This document shows, piece after piece, positions 9,226 through 20,385 of a stretch of 64,000 bases of DNA (positions within the stretch are counted from its first letter, which is position 1; the number at the start of each line of letters is the position of its first letter). Source of the DNA: Massilia sp. CF038. GTDB lineage: Bacteria > Pseudomonadota > Gammaproteobacteria > Burkholderiales > Burkholderiaceae_D. The stretch spans positions 62,001-126,000 of the forward strand of contig NZ_FQWU01000006.1 in assembly GCF_900129765.1 (NCBI RefSeq), written 5' to 3'. Position numbers and translations under genes: made by a program. The notes beneath the pieces are model-generated. The model saw only the letters and a program-made list of their open reading frames with translations, did no database searches and had not been told where the DNA came from.

Positions 9226-9584
9226 CAGTGAGCGAGCTGAAGCGCTTGTGCGCCGCCTTTCCAGGCGCGAGCGAGCGCCTCTACGGCCCACCGAGCAACA
9301 TCCTGGTGTTCTCGGTGGACGACAAGAAGTTCGCCTATTTCAAGACCAGCAAGCCGGAACAATGGCGCTTCAGCCTGCGCGTCAGTCCAGACCGTTTTCT
9401 GGAACTGACCGATATCCCCGGCATCAAACCGGCCCGCTACATGGGCCGTTTCCATTGGGTGACGATCGTCGATCCCGCCACTCTGCCACGCGCCTACCTG
9501 CTGGAGCTGCTGGCGGCCTCGTATGACAAGGCGCTGCGGTCACTGAGTCAGAAACGCCGTCTTGCCATCGCCGCCGGTCCCTGA
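9222..9584 (+). CDS. MmcQ/YjbR family DNA-binding-like protein
   Basis: A 120-aa protein of the MmcQ/YjbR family (double-wing or CyaY-like fold). The usual landmarks are present: an N-terminal short helix with CAAFPGASE, the strand FSVDDKKFAYF, R-F-S-L-R-V, and the segment P-A-R-Y-M-G-R-F-H-W-V. ATG 9222 overlaps the preceding stop and fits the family N-terminus; the upstream ATG at 9195 adds nine unrelated residues. Family members are often called DNA-binding from structure, but a biological role is not established. Confidence 0.85.
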   Translation: MTVSELKRLCAAFPGASERLYGPPSNILVFSVDDKKFAYFKTSKPEQWRFSLRVSPDRFLELTDIPGIKPARYMGRFHWVTIVDPATLPRAYLLELLAASYDKALRSLSQKRRLAIAAGP

Positions 9585-9650
9585 AAAAACGATTGAGTTC
9601 AGGCGCACTTTGGACCATGATGAAGTAATTCCTGGCGTCAAGGAGTTCGC

Positions 9651-10439
9651 ATGGCTATCCATCGTTTGACCCGGATTGTGCTTGTACTGGTTGCCACGGC
9701 GCTGGCCGCCTGCGGGGGCGGGTCGTCGTCCGCGCCGGCGCCTGCACCTTCACCCACGCCCGCCACAGCCGATATCAGTGTTCTCATGTTCGGCAATAGC
9801 CATACCGACGCGAATGGTTTGCCGACCATGCTCGCTGCCATGCTGCGCGCGGGCCGGCCTGGCAAAACGGTCGCCGTGGTCAACGCGCCCGGGTATCTGT
9901 TTCTCGACGAACGCTTGAACGACGCGGCTTCCATGAACCTGTTCAACAGCCGCAAGTGGAATGCGGTCGTGCTGCAGGCACAGCGCTACAGCAGTTCCGG
10001 CAATCTGCAATACTCGAGCGCCGAAGCGGTGGAACTGGTGCGGCGCACGCGGCTGATCCCGGCCTTGCCCGTTATGTTCCCCGAGTGGCCGCGGCGCGGC
10101 ATCGATGAGACGCAGAGAATTGTCGACCTGCATGTGAGCATCGCCACGCGTCAGCCCGCCTGCGTGGCACCGATTCCGCAAGCTTTCGATCTGGCCGCCG
10201 TGCGCTACCCGGCGCTGGTACTGCACGCGGCCGACGGCAATCATGCCGCCCCGGCCGGGTCCTTCCTGGCTGCCGTGGTCCTGTACGCTACCCTGACCGG
10301 CAATGCGCCGCTGGCGCTGCCCGCCCTGGACGGGCTGGGCGTGGACAGCGCCACCCAGGCCAGCTTGCGCGCCGTGGCGGATGACCAGGTCAAACTGACC
10401 GCGCCCCGTCTATACTGTCCGAATGATGGTCCGCTGTGA
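9651..10439 (+). CDS. SGNH-hydrolase-like lipoprotein
   Basis: A 262-aa lipoprotein. The signal ends in lipobox LAAC (Cys 21), followed by GGGSSS and a proline/alanine linker. The globular part begins with ISVLMFGNSHTDANGLP, which resembles block I of SGNH/GDSL hydrolases (GNS with the nucleophile Ser). It ends with DGNHAAPAGSFLAA, resembling block V (DxxH). This suggests an esterase or carbohydrate-esterase fold at the cell surface. The block I Ser is followed by His rather than the usual Phe or Tyr. Family call moderate, substrate unknown. A perfect hairpin overlaps the stop codon. Confidence 0.65.
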   Translation: MAIHRLTRIVLVLVATALAACGGGSSSAPAPAPSPTPATADISVLMFGNSHTDANGLPTMLAAMLRAGRPGKTVAVVNAPGYLFLDERLNDAASMNLFNSRKWNAVVLQAQRYSSSGNLQYSSAEAVELVRRTRLIPALPVMFPEWPRRGIDETQRIVDLHVSIATRQPACVAPIPQAFDLAAVRYPALVLHAADGNHAAPAGSFLAAVVLYATLTGNAPLALPALDGLGVDSATQASLRAVADDQVKLTAPRLYCPNDGPL

Positions 10440-10451
10440 GTGCAGCGGACC
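10428..10451 (+). other. Perfect hairpin across the stop codon
   Basis: GGTCCGCTG and CAGCGGACC form a 9-bp perfect stem with a 6-nt loop holding the TGA stop of the SGNH-like gene. There is no T tract, so it is not a classical intrinsic terminator. It could stabilise the mRNA 3' end or weaken read-through into the VF530 gene. Confidence 0.5.
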
Positions 10452-10484
10452 GAGCGGATTAACTGATCAGGAAGTGGCAGCGCA

Positions 10485-10697
10485 ATGAGTGTTCAGCAAT
10501 TACACGGGATTACATTAGAATCCTTACTCACCCAACTGGTGGATTACTACGGCTGGGACCAGCTCGGCAAACGGATTGACATCAATTGCTTTACCAGCGA
10601 TCCGAGCATCAAGTCCAGCCTGAAATTCCTGCGCAAGACCCCGTGGGCGCGCACCAAGGTGGAAGAGCTGTACCTGGAGACCCGCTTCCCCAACTAA
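10485..10697 (+). CDS. VF530 family DNA-binding protein
   Basis: A 70-aa protein that matches the VF530 family almost end to end: LHGITLE near the N-terminus, a central [16 protein letters not shown], and the near-invariant [12 protein letters not shown] followed by VEELYL. The family was named from a Vibrio fischeri protein of solved structure and is annotated as putative DNA-binding; its cellular role is not known. The start at 10485 has a weak upstream purine stretch. The DUF4404 gene follows 13 bp later, so they are probably co-transcribed. Confidence 0.92.
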   Translation: MSVQQLHGITLESLLTQLVDYYGWDQLGKRIDINCFTSDPSIKSSLKFLRKTPWARTKVEELYLETRFPN

Positions 10698-10710
10698 TAT
10701 CGAGGACGAC

Positions 10711-10998
10711 ATGTTGAATGACGACACAGCAAACCTGAAGTCCCATCTGAAAGACTTGCGTGCCAACCTGGCCCAGACCGGCAATGTCGATGACGAATTG
10801 CAATCACTGCTGCAGCAGCTCGATGGCGACATCCGCAGCCTGCTGGAACGCCGCAATGCCGAAGCGCAAGCCGAATCGGACCCTTACGGTTTGTCCGAGC
10901 GCACCCAGGAATTGACGGCCCGCTTTGCCGTGGAGCACCCGCGCCTGGAGCCGGCCCTGCGCGAGCTGGGCCGCATGCTGGCCAATATGGGTATCTGA
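10711..10998 (+). CDS. DUF4404 family protein
   Basis: A 95-aa DUF4404 protein, all-helical by appearance, with heptad-like leucines (LKSHLKDLRANL, ELQSLLQQLDGDI). The C-terminus HPRLEPALRELGRMLANMGI is the most conserved part of the family. ATCGAGGACGAC just before ATG 10711 supplies a plausible ribosome-binding site. The second gene of a two-gene unit with VF530. No function is known. Confidence 0.85.
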   Translation: MLNDDTANLKSHLKDLRANLAQTGNVDDELQSLLQQLDGDIRSLLERRNAEAQAESDPYGLSERTQELTARFAVEHPRLEPALRELGRMLANMGI

Positions 10999-11136
10999 AG
11001 CAGGCTGGCCGCTGCCTGTTTTTGTGGCACAAACGTCACAAGTTATTGATAGTTAAGACGTTTTTATGCCGCAGCGGGGCCGTAAAATGGGTCGCAGCGA
11101 ATCCCTGCGACACGTTTTCCGGTACAATACCGCCCA

Positions 11137-13419
<2,283 letters not shown>

Positions 13420-13433
13420 TTGCCCCACAACCA

Positions 13434-13475
13434 GGGTCAGACCACTTTTCCTTTTTGTAACTAGTGGTCTGGCCC
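13434..13475. repeat. Inverted repeat downstream of the YgiQ gene
   Basis: GGGTCAGACCACT (13434-13446) and AGTGGTCTGGCCC (13463-13475) pair over 13 bp with a single G-T mismatch across a 16-nt T-rich loop. It is unlike the other REP units here. It has no downstream T tract, so a terminator is less likely than a dispersed repeat, but only one copy is in the window. Confidence 0.5.
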
Positions 13476-13596
13476 CGGGATGGCAGGCCGTTGCAGAGGC
13501 GCACACTGCTGGCAAATTCCGCCTTTTTCAATCGAACATCAGTACAATCGGGTCATACGTTGCCATAGTGCACTCCCATGAGGTGTGAGCGATTTG

Positions 13597-16404
13597 ATGA
13601 CTCCGATGCACCCGTTCAGGCCCTGCCCGGCTTGGCTGGCGGCTGCGGCCAAGGCTGCGCTGCTGGCGCTTGCGCTGTGCGTGAGCCCGTTTGCGCACGC
13701 GCTCGATAAAGTCACCCTTCAGCTCAAACACACCCACCAGTTCCAGTTCGCCGGCTATTACGCAGCGCTGGAAAAAGGCTACTACCGCGATGCCGGCCTG
13801 GATGTGCGCATCAATGAAGGCAAGGATGGGGGCGAACCGGAACGGCGCGTCATCGACGGCAGCGCCGACTACGGTGTTGGCAGCAGCAGCGTGCTGCTGG
13901 CGCGCCTGGCCGGCAAGCCGCTGGTGGTGCTGGGGGTGATCTTTCAGCACTCGCCGTATGTGCTGATCACGCGCCAGCGCGACGACTCGCCCGACATCAC
14001 CGACATCCGCGGCAAGCACGTGATGATCGGCTCCCTCACCGATGAACTGACGCAGGCCGATGAACTGGTCGCCTATCTCAAGCGCGAAGGGATCCCGCTC
14101 AGCAGCCTGGTACGGGTCGAGCAATCCTACAACGTCGAGGATCTGGTCAAGGGCAAGGTCGATGCCATGTCGGCCTACATCACCAACGAGCCCGATTATC
14201 TGGACCGCATGGGCTTTGCCTACGATGTGTTCAGCCCGCGCGCGGCCGGCATCGATTTTTACGGCGACAACCTGTTCACCAGCGAGAACGAAGTCAAGGC
14301 CCATCCCGAACGCGTGAAGGCCTTCCGCGCCGCCAGCATGAAGGGCTGGGCCTATGCCATGGCGCACCAGGAGGAAATCGCGGATCTGATCTTGTCGCGC
14401 TACAGCCGCCGCAACGACCGTCAGCATCTGCTGTTTGAAGCGCGCCAGATGGTGCCGCTGGTGCAGCCGGTGCTGGTGGAAATCGGCTACATGAATCCGG
14501 ACCGCTGGCGCCACATCGCCGACATTTACGCCGATCTGGGCATGCTGCCCCGGAACGCGTCGTTCGAGGGCATGCTGTACAACACCGATCCACTAGCCGG
14601 CAGCCTGACCTGGTTGTACCGGGTGCTGATCTTTGCCACGGTGCTGCTGTTTGCCGGCGCCGCGGTGCACGTGTCGCTGCTGGCACGCGAGCGCCGCCGC
14701 GCCGAGGAAACCATCCGCAAGGGCGAACTGCGTTTTCGCACCATGTTCGAAGAAGCGCCCATGGGCATTGCCCTGATCGACTCGTCGACCGGCGAATTCA
14801 AGGACATCAATTCGCGTTACGCCGAAATTACCGGCCGCACCTTCGAGCAAATCAAGAGCGCGCACTGGACCGACATCACCCACCCGGACGACGTGGCCCA
14901 GGAAGTAAGCCAGATGGCGGAGCTGGCCTCGGGCGGCGCCACCGGGTTCAAGACGGCCAAGCGCCTGATCCGGCCCGATGGCGCGGTGGTGTGGGTGGAT
15001 ATGTCGATCGCCAAGATCGAAACCGAAGCCAAGGCCCAGCCTCTGCACCTGTGCATGATCGAAGACGTGACCGAGAAGAAGAAGTCGGAAGCGATGATCT
15101 GGCAGCAGGCCAATTTTGATACCCTGACCCAGTTGCCGAACCGGCGCATGTTCCATGACCGTCTGGACCACGACATCATGAAGTCGCGCCGCGATGGCCA
15201 GCGCATCGCCATTCTGTTCATCGACCTCGATCACTTCAAGGAAGTCAACGACACGCTGGGCCACCACCAGGGCGACATTCTGCTGGTCGACGCGGCGCGC
15301 CGCATCCGCTCCTGCGTGCGCGAGTCCGACACCGTGGCCCGTCTTGGTGGCGATGAATTCACGGTGATCCTGTCGGAACTGCAGGATGTGTCGCCGGTGG
15401 ACGGCATCGCGCAAAAGATTTTGCGGGTGCTGCAGGCGCCCTACCAGCTGGGCCAGGAGCAGGCGTTTGTGTCGGCCAGTATCGGCATCACCCTGTACCC
15501 CGACGACGCGCGCGACATTGACGACTTGCTCAAGCATGCCGACCAGGCCATGTACGCGGCCAAGGGCGCGGGGCGCAACCGCTTCAGCTACTTCACGCCC
15601 GCGCTGCAGGTGGCCGCGCTCAACCGCATGCGCCTGACCAACGACTTGCGCAGTGCGCTCAAGGGCGATCAGTTCCGCGTCTACTTCCAGCCCATCGTGC
15701 ATCTGAAGACCGGCAAGATCCACAAGGCGGAAGCATTGATCCGCTGGCAGCATCCGCAGCGTGGCCTGGTCAGTCCACTGGAATTCATTCCGCTGGCCGA
15801 ATCGAGCGGCCTGATTCTCGATATCGGCGAGTGGGTGTTCAAGGAATCGGCGCGCTGGGTGCGGCGCTGGCGCGATGAGCACGACGCGCGCTTCCAGGTC
15901 AGCGTGAACCAGTCGCCGCTGGAATTCCAGCGCGAGGGCAAAGGGTATGACCGCTGGTTTGAACACATGGCGCAGATCGGCCTTGATGGCAAGTCACTGG
16001 TGGTCGAAATCACCGAGGGCTTGCTGCTCGACGCCAGCACCGGTGTGACCGACAAGCTGCTGTCGCTGCGCGACGCCGGGATCCAGGTTGCGCTGGACGA
16101 TTTCGGCACCGGCTATTCGTCCCTGTCCTACCTGAAAAAATTTGACATCGATTATCTGAAGATTGACCGTTCCTTCACCCGCAACCTGGCGCCCGATTCG
16201 TCCGACATGGCGCTGTCGGAAGCGATCATCGTGATGGCCCACAAACTGGACTTGCACGTGATTGCCGAAGGGGTGGAAACGCCGGCCCAGCGCGACCTGC
16301 TGATTGAGGCGGGCTGCGACTACGGCCAGGGCTACCTGTTTGCCAAACCCATGCCGGGCCACGAGTTTGACGCCATGCTGCGTGCACAAAAAGAAACAGT
16401 CTGA
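13597..16404 (+). CDS. Periplasmic NMT1/THI5-like sensor with PAS, GGDEF and EAL domains
   Basis: Inner-membrane c-di-GMP enzyme of about 935 aa. Order: signal peptide (to ~residue 37), periplasmic NMT1/THI5-like substrate-binding domain (~40-300, starting VTLQLKHTHQFQFAGYYAAL), membrane segment (~336-356), PAS (~370-495), GGDEF and EAL. GGDEF is intact at residues 584-588, with the product-inhibition site RESD five residues before it. The EAL signature is intact (E712-A-L) with later DDFGTGYSS. Both synthesis and hydrolysis are therefore possible. ATG 13597 follows ATGAGGTG; GTG 13585 is an alternative start. The ligand is probably a small metabolite such as a pyrimidine or thiamine precursor, but that is inference. 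Confidence 0.9.
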   Translation: MTPMHPFRPCPAWLAAAAKAALLALALCVSPFAHALDKVTLQLKHTHQFQFAGYYAALEKGYYRDAGLDVRINEGKDGGEPERRVIDGSADYGVGSSSVLLARLAGKPLVVLGVIFQHSPYVLITRQRDDSPDITDIRGKHVMIGSLTDELTQADELVAYLKREGIPLSSLVRVEQSYNVEDLVKGKVDAMSAYITNEPDYLDRMGFAYDVFSPRAAGIDFYGDNLFTSENEVKAHPERVKAFRAASMKGWAYAMAHQEEIADLILSRYSRRNDRQHLLFEARQMVPLVQPVLVEIGYMNPDRWRHIADIYADLGMLPRNASFEGMLYNTDPLAGSLTWLYRVLIFATVLLFAGAAVHVSLLARERRRAEETIRKGELRFRTMFEEAPMGIALIDSSTGEFKDINSRYAEITGRTFEQIKSAHWTDITHPDDVAQEVSQMAELASGGATGFKTAKRLIRPDGAVVWVDMSIAKIETEAKAQPLHLCMIEDVTEKKKSEAMIWQQANFDTLTQLPNRRMFHDRLDHDIMKSRRDGQRIAILFIDLDHFKEVNDTLGHHQGDILLVDAARRIRSCVRESDTVARLGGDEFTVILSELQDVSPVDGIAQKILRVLQAPYQLGQEQAFVSASIGITLYPDDARDIDDLLKHADQAMYAAKGAGRNRFSYFTPALQVAALNRMRLTNDLRSALKGDQFRVYFQPIVHLKTGKIHKAEALIRWQHPQRGLVSPLEFIPLAESSGLILDIGEWVFKESARWVRRWRDEHDARFQVSVNQSPLEFQREGKGYDRWFEHMAQIGLDGKSLVVEITEGLLLDASTGVTDKLLSLRDAGIQVALDDFGTGYSSLSYLKKFDIDYLKIDRSFTRNLAPDSSDMALSEAIIVMAHKLDLHVIAEGVETPAQRDLLIEAGCDYGQGYLFAKPMPGHEFDAMLRAQKETV

Positions 16405-16520
16405 TCAGCATTTCGCTGCGTGTTTGGAATCCCGTGTAAAATAGTGCAAAAAAGAAATATAAATTGCACATTCGGCAGCCCAGCCCAGGGCAACGAGTGC
16501 GGAGACACCGGGAATCTGCA

Positions 16521-17690
16521 GTGATCGACACGAACACCTTCATGCTGGTGCTGGCCATTGGCAACATCTGCTTTGCCATGTTAATGGCTGGCTACACACG
16601 CTCCAGTCCCGTCAACCGCGCCATGGAGCTGTGGCAATGGGCCAAGCTGGTCCAGGGCTGCGCCCATTTCATCGGCTGGCTGCATCCTGACTGGCTGCTG
16701 CCGTATGTGGCGCTGGTGGCCAACAGCGCGCTGATCATCGGTGTCGAGCTGGAGGCGGCTGCTTACTGCAGCTTCTTCAATTTCCGGCGCTGGAAAGCGG
16801 TGCTGTTCCCGTCGCTGGCGCTGGCGCTGCTGATCTATGCGGCGGCGCGGCTGGGCGGTGCATCGCCGCTGGCGCTGGCCGTGGTGCTGTCGCTTATTTT
16901 TGGGCTGCTCAGCGGCGTGATGTCGCTGCTGCTGCTGTGGCCACGGCCGGGCGTCACGGTCCTGCAGCGCATCATCGGCGTTAACAATTTCGTGTTCTTT
17001 GTTGCCATGGTGCTGCGCGCCTGGTCCGGTACCGTCAGCGATGACCTGCATGCCTTCGTCAGCGGCCCGGCGCAAAGCTTCACATTCATCACGGGCTACA
17101 TCATCCTGATCGTCAATGGCTTCGGCTTTCTGCTGCTGTGCAAAGAGAAGGATGACAACAAGCTGGCGCAGCTCGCCACCATCGACAGCCTGACCGGCCT
17201 GGTGAACCGGCGTGCCTTCTTCGAGCAGATTGAAGGCGCGCGCATGCTGGCCGCGCGCCAGCGTCACCCGATCGCCTTGCTGATGATGGACCTGGATTAT
17301 TTCAAGCGCATCAACGACCGCTTTGGCCATGCGGCCGGTGACGAGGCGCTGCGCGTGTTTTCCGCCGCTGCCCTGACCGCGCTGCGCGAGCCGGACATCA
17401 TGGCGCGCCTGGGCGGCGAAGAGTTTGCGGTTGCGCTGCCCGGCACCGATCTGGCGGGCGCGATGCAGGCTGCCGAACGCGTGCGCCTTGCCGTGGCGGC
17501 GGCCGCACTGCCGCAGTGCGGCGTTGGTTACAGCATGTCAGTGAGCGTTGGCGTGGTCGCCATCGACCCGCAAGAGCATATCAACGCGGCGCTGGCGCGC
17601 GCTGACCATGCCTTGTATGCGGCCAAGAGCGCCGGCCGCAACCGGGTGGAAGTGGGGCAGCCGATGCGGCACGGTGCCGTGCGGGCCTGA
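16521..17690 (+). CDS. Membrane-bound diguanylate cyclase (GGDEF)
   Basis: About 389 aa from GTG 16521 (the frame stays open back to ATG 16464, but those residues are basic and unlike a signal). The N-terminal half has six or seven hydrophobic helices (within residues ~5-205) of unrecognised type. A GGDEF domain follows (IDSLTGLVNRRAFFEQIEG onward) with catalytic GGEEF and an intact inhibitory REPD five residues before it. It should make c-di-GMP from GTP at the inner membrane. It lies 116 bp after the GGDEF-EAL gene on the same strand, so the two signalling genes may be co-regulated. Confidence 0.88.
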   Translation: MIDTNTFMLVLAIGNICFAMLMAGYTRSSPVNRAMELWQWAKLVQGCAHFIGWLHPDWLLPYVALVANSALIIGVELEAAAYCSFFNFRRWKAVLFPSLALALLIYAAARLGGASPLALAVVLSLIFGLLSGVMSLLLLWPRPGVTVLQRIIGVNNFVFFVAMVLRAWSGTVSDDLHAFVSGPAQSFTFITGYIILIVNGFGFLLLCKEKDDNKLAQLATIDSLTGLVNRRAFFEQIEGARMLAARQRHPIALLMMDLDYFKRINDRFGHAAGDEALRVFSAAALTALREPDIMARLGGEEFAVALPGTDLAGAMQAAERVRLAVAAAALPQCGVGYSMSVSVGVVAIDPQEHINAALARADHALYAAKSAGRNRVEVGQPMRHGAVRA

Positions 17691-17814
17691 TCAGCAGCAG
17701 GACGTGGACCGGGTTTGTCAGGCTGGCGGCAAGGCGTGCGCGCCGTGTGTGCCCAGGCGCCGACGACACAGATGTCATCGTTGTCCCAGCTGATGAAGAT
17801 CGTAGGCACAATAG

Positions 17815-17845
17815 AAAAAGGGCCCGACGAATCGGGCCCTTCTTT
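17815..17845 (-). terminator. Intrinsic terminator of the tRNA operon
   Basis: GGGCCCGA and TCGGGCCC form an 8-bp GC-rich stem with a 4-nt loop. Read on the minus strand it is followed by CTTTTT, directly after the tRNA-Asp 3' end. The T-rich TTCTTT on the other side could also stop plus-strand transcription from the diguanylate cyclase gene. Confidence 0.85.
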
Positions 17846-17850
17846 GTAGC

Positions 17851-17927
17851 TGGCGGAGCGGACGGGACTCGAACCCGCGACCCCCGACGTGACAGGCCGG
17901 TATTCTAACCAACTGAACTACCGCTCC
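17851..17927 (-). tRNA. tRNA-Asp (GTC)
   Basis: A 77-nt cloverleaf on the minus strand: acceptor GGAGCGG paired with CCGCTCC, D arm with AGTTGGTTAGA, anticodon loop CTGTCAC giving GTC, T loop GGTTCGAGTCC, and an encoded 3' CCA. A single-copy tRNA, 46 bp from tRNA-Val on the same strand. Confidence 0.97.
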
Positions 17928-17973
17928 GTATTACTTGATCGGTATTGCAGATCATGATGCCAGGTCTCTGATT

Positions 17974-18049
17974 TGGTGGGCGCTGAGAGGCTCGAACTCC
18001 CGACCTAAGCCTTGTAAGGGCTCCGCTCTACCAACTGAGCTAAGCGCCC
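17974..18049 (-). tRNA. tRNA-Val (TAC)
   Basis: A 76-nt cloverleaf on the minus strand: acceptor GGGCGCT paired with AGCGCCC, anticodon stem GAGCC/GGCTT, loop CTTACAA giving anticodon TAC (valine), T loop GTTCGAGCC, encoded CCA. It precedes tRNA-Asp, and both share the terminator at 17815-17845. Confidence 0.96.
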
Positions 18050-18179
18050 GCACACTACTTCAGAGACTGCATCCGACGTTTGTCACCACGTCTGAAGAGG
18101 CCGAATCATATACTATTTTTTTTAAAGTGCGCAAGGGCTTTTCCAAAAAAACCTGAAAAAGCCCTGAAAAACCCTTTTT

Positions 18180-20321
18180 TTACTCCGTGATGCCCCACTG
18201 CGACAGCATCCACGCCATCACAAACGCCCGTTCCTTGATCGCAGAGAAACGACCCGAGGCGCCGCCGTGGCCTGCATCCATATTGGTTTTGAGCAGGAGC
18301 ACGTTATTGTCGGTTTTATAAGCGCGCAGCTTGGCCACGTACTTGGCCGGTTCCCAGTACATCACCTGGCTGTCGTTCAGGCCGGTGGTCACCAGCATGG
18401 CCGGATACGCCTTGCGCTCGATATTGTCGTACGGCGAATAGCTGCGCATGTAGTCGTAAGCCGCCTTCTGGTTCGGGTCGCCCCACTCCAGGTATTCGCC
18501 CGTGGTCAGCGGCAGGCTGGCATCCATCATGGTGTTCATGACGTCCACAAACGGCACGGCCGCATGCACGGCGTGAAACAGGTCGGGCCGCATATTGACC
18601 ACGGCGCCCATCAGCAAGCCGCCCGCGCTGCCGCCCTGGATAATCAGGCGCTGCGGGCTGGTCCACTTTTCACGCACCAGAAATTCGGCGCTGTCGATAA
18701 AATCGGTGAAGGTGTTTTTCTTCTTCATCAGCATGCCGTCGTCATGCCAGCTCTCGCCCAGATCGGTGCCGCCGCGGATGTGCGCCTGCACGTAGATCAC
18801 GCCGCGCTCAAGCAGGCTGATGTTATTGACCGAGAACGTGGCCTCGGTCGAAATGCCGTACGAGCCGTAGGAATACAGCAGCAGCGGTGCGCTGCCGTCG
18901 AACTTGACGCCTTTTTTATACACGGCCCACAGCGGCACCTTGACGCCGTCGCGCGCGGTGGCCCACAGGCGCCGGCTCTCGTAGCGCGAGGCATCGAAGC
19001 CGCCGACCACTTCCTGCCGTTTCAGGACGATCTGTTTGCCGCTGCCCATCTCGACGTCGAGCGTGGTCGGCGGCGTCAGTGGCGACTGATAGGACATGCG
19101 GTACAGCGTCGACGTAAATTCAGGCGTGCCGGCGCCGCGTGCCAGGTACACCGGGTCGCTGAACTTGACCGTCTTCCACGATTTTTTCTTGAAGTCGTAA
19201 ATGCGCATGCGGGCCAGTGCATCAGTCTTTTCGCTGGCCACCAGGAAGTCCTTGAATACTTCAACGTTATTGACCAGCACCTTGGGGTCGTGGCGCACCA
19301 GCTCCTTCCAGTTTTTTTCGGCTGGTGCGGCCAGCGTGGTCTTCACGATGCGGAAGTTCTTCGCGTTTTTGTTGGTGCGAATGAACAGCTCACCATTGCG
19401 CGGTTCAACGCTGTAGCGATGGCCTTTTTCGCGTCCCAGCACGGAGCGGAACTGGCCTTGCGGCTGGTCGGCCGCCAGCAGGCGCACTTCGCTGGTATCG
19501 GTCGCGCCGATCTCGAGGGCGATGAATTTCTTGTCGCGCGTGCTGGCCACTTCCAGGTTGAATTGTTCGACCGGTTCGTAGTACACCTCGGCCGGCGCAC
19601 TGCCCAGGGTCAGGCGGAACAGACGGTCGGAACGTTTGGTGGTCGCGTCTTCCTGCACCAGGAAGATGGTCTTGTTGTCGGCAGCCCAGGTTGCGCTGGT
19701 CACGCGCGGTACCGTGTCGCCCAGCAGCTTGCCGCTCTTCAGATCGACGACGTGCAGTTCGTACTGGCGAAAGCCGGTGGTGTCGGTGGTGTACAGCAGC
19801 AGGCCGTTGTCCGGGCTGACCGCCATGGCGCCGACCGCGAAGAACTTCTGCCCCTCCGCCAGCTTGTTCTGGTCCAGCAGGATCTGCTCGGGTGCGTTCG
19901 CATCGTATTGCAGCTTCGCGTCGGCGTGGCGGCGCGCGTTGATCGGGTACTGCTTGCCTGCCTCGAAGCGGTTGTAGTAATAGTAGTCGCCCAGACGGGT
20001 TGGCACCGACAGGTCCACTTCCTGGATGCGGCCCTTGATCTCGGCATACAGCTTGTCGGCCAGGGGCTCGATTGGCGCCGTCACGGCTTTGGTGTAGGCG
20101 TTTTCGGCATTCAGATGGGCGATCACTTCCGGCTGCTCTTTCTTCTGCATCCAGCGGTAGTCGTCGGTAACGATCTCGCCGTGGCGGGTTTCCTGCCACG
20201 GCGTTTTGGCGGCCACCGGCGGGCTCACGGAACTGGCTGCGGAAGGCTCGGCCATGCTGCCAGGCGTGGCCAGCGCGATGGCGAGCGAGCTTAGAATCAA
20301 GGGGATTTTTTGAAAGGACAC
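18180..20321 (-). CDS. S9 family oligopeptidase B-like serine peptidase, exported
   Basis: A 713-aa prolyl-oligopeptidase-family enzyme: beta-propeller in the N-terminal two thirds and an alpha/beta-hydrolase domain at the C-terminus. Catalytic residues by motif are Ser565 (GGSAGG), Asp650 (GLNDSQVMYWEP) and His685 (DAGHGGASGRF). The wording is closest to oligopeptidase B (S9A), which cuts after basic residues. GTG at 20321 is chosen because GGAG lies five bases upstream and the product begins with a hydrophobic export signal (LILSSLAIALATPGSMA). The longer frame to 20594 overlaps the divergent glycerate kinase. Its role is peptide degradation in the periplasm. Confidence 0.92.
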   Translation of the reverse strand: MSFQKIPLILSSLAIALATPGSMAEPSAASSVSPPVAAKTPWQETRHGEIVTDDYRWMQKKEQPEVIAHLNAENAYTKAVTAPIEPLADKLYAEIKGRIQEVDLSVPTRLGDYYYYNRFEAGKQYPINARRHADAKLQYDANAPEQILLDQNKLAEGQKFFAVGAMAVSPDNGLLLYTTDTTGFRQYELHVVDLKSGKLLGDTVPRVTSATWAADNKTIFLVQEDATTKRSDRLFRLTLGSAPAEVYYEPVEQFNLEVASTRDKKFIALEIGATDTSEVRLLAADQPQGQFRSVLGREKGHRYSVEPRNGELFIRTNKNAKNFRIVKTTLAAPAEKNWKELVRHDPKVLVNNVEVFKDFLVASEKTDALARMRIYDFKKKSWKTVKFSDPVYLARGAGTPEFTSTLYRMSYQSPLTPPTTLDVEMGSGKQIVLKRQEVVGGFDASRYESRRLWATARDGVKVPLWAVYKKGVKFDGSAPLLLYSYGSYGISTEATFSVNNISLLERGVIYVQAHIRGGTDLGESWHDDGMLMKKKNTFTDFIDSAEFLVREKWTSPQRLIIQGGSAGGLLMGAVVNMRPDLFHAVHAAVPFVDVMNTMMDASLPLTTGEYLEWGDPNQKAAYDYMRSYSPYDNIERKAYPAMLVTTGLNDSQVMYWEPAKYVAKLRAYKTDNNVLLLKTNMDAGHGGASGRFSAIKERAFVMAWMLSQWGITE

Positions 20322-20385
20322 GGTCGCTCCAGGATGGGTTTTGTGCCAATATTCTAGGGTGGCAGGGCTGAAAAAGGGAAAAAAC

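Noticed and set aside
17974-18049. tRNA-Thr (TGT), suggested by CTTGTAAG on the plus strand
   Set aside because: The gene is on the minus strand; the true anticodon loop is CTTACAA, giving TAC (valine).
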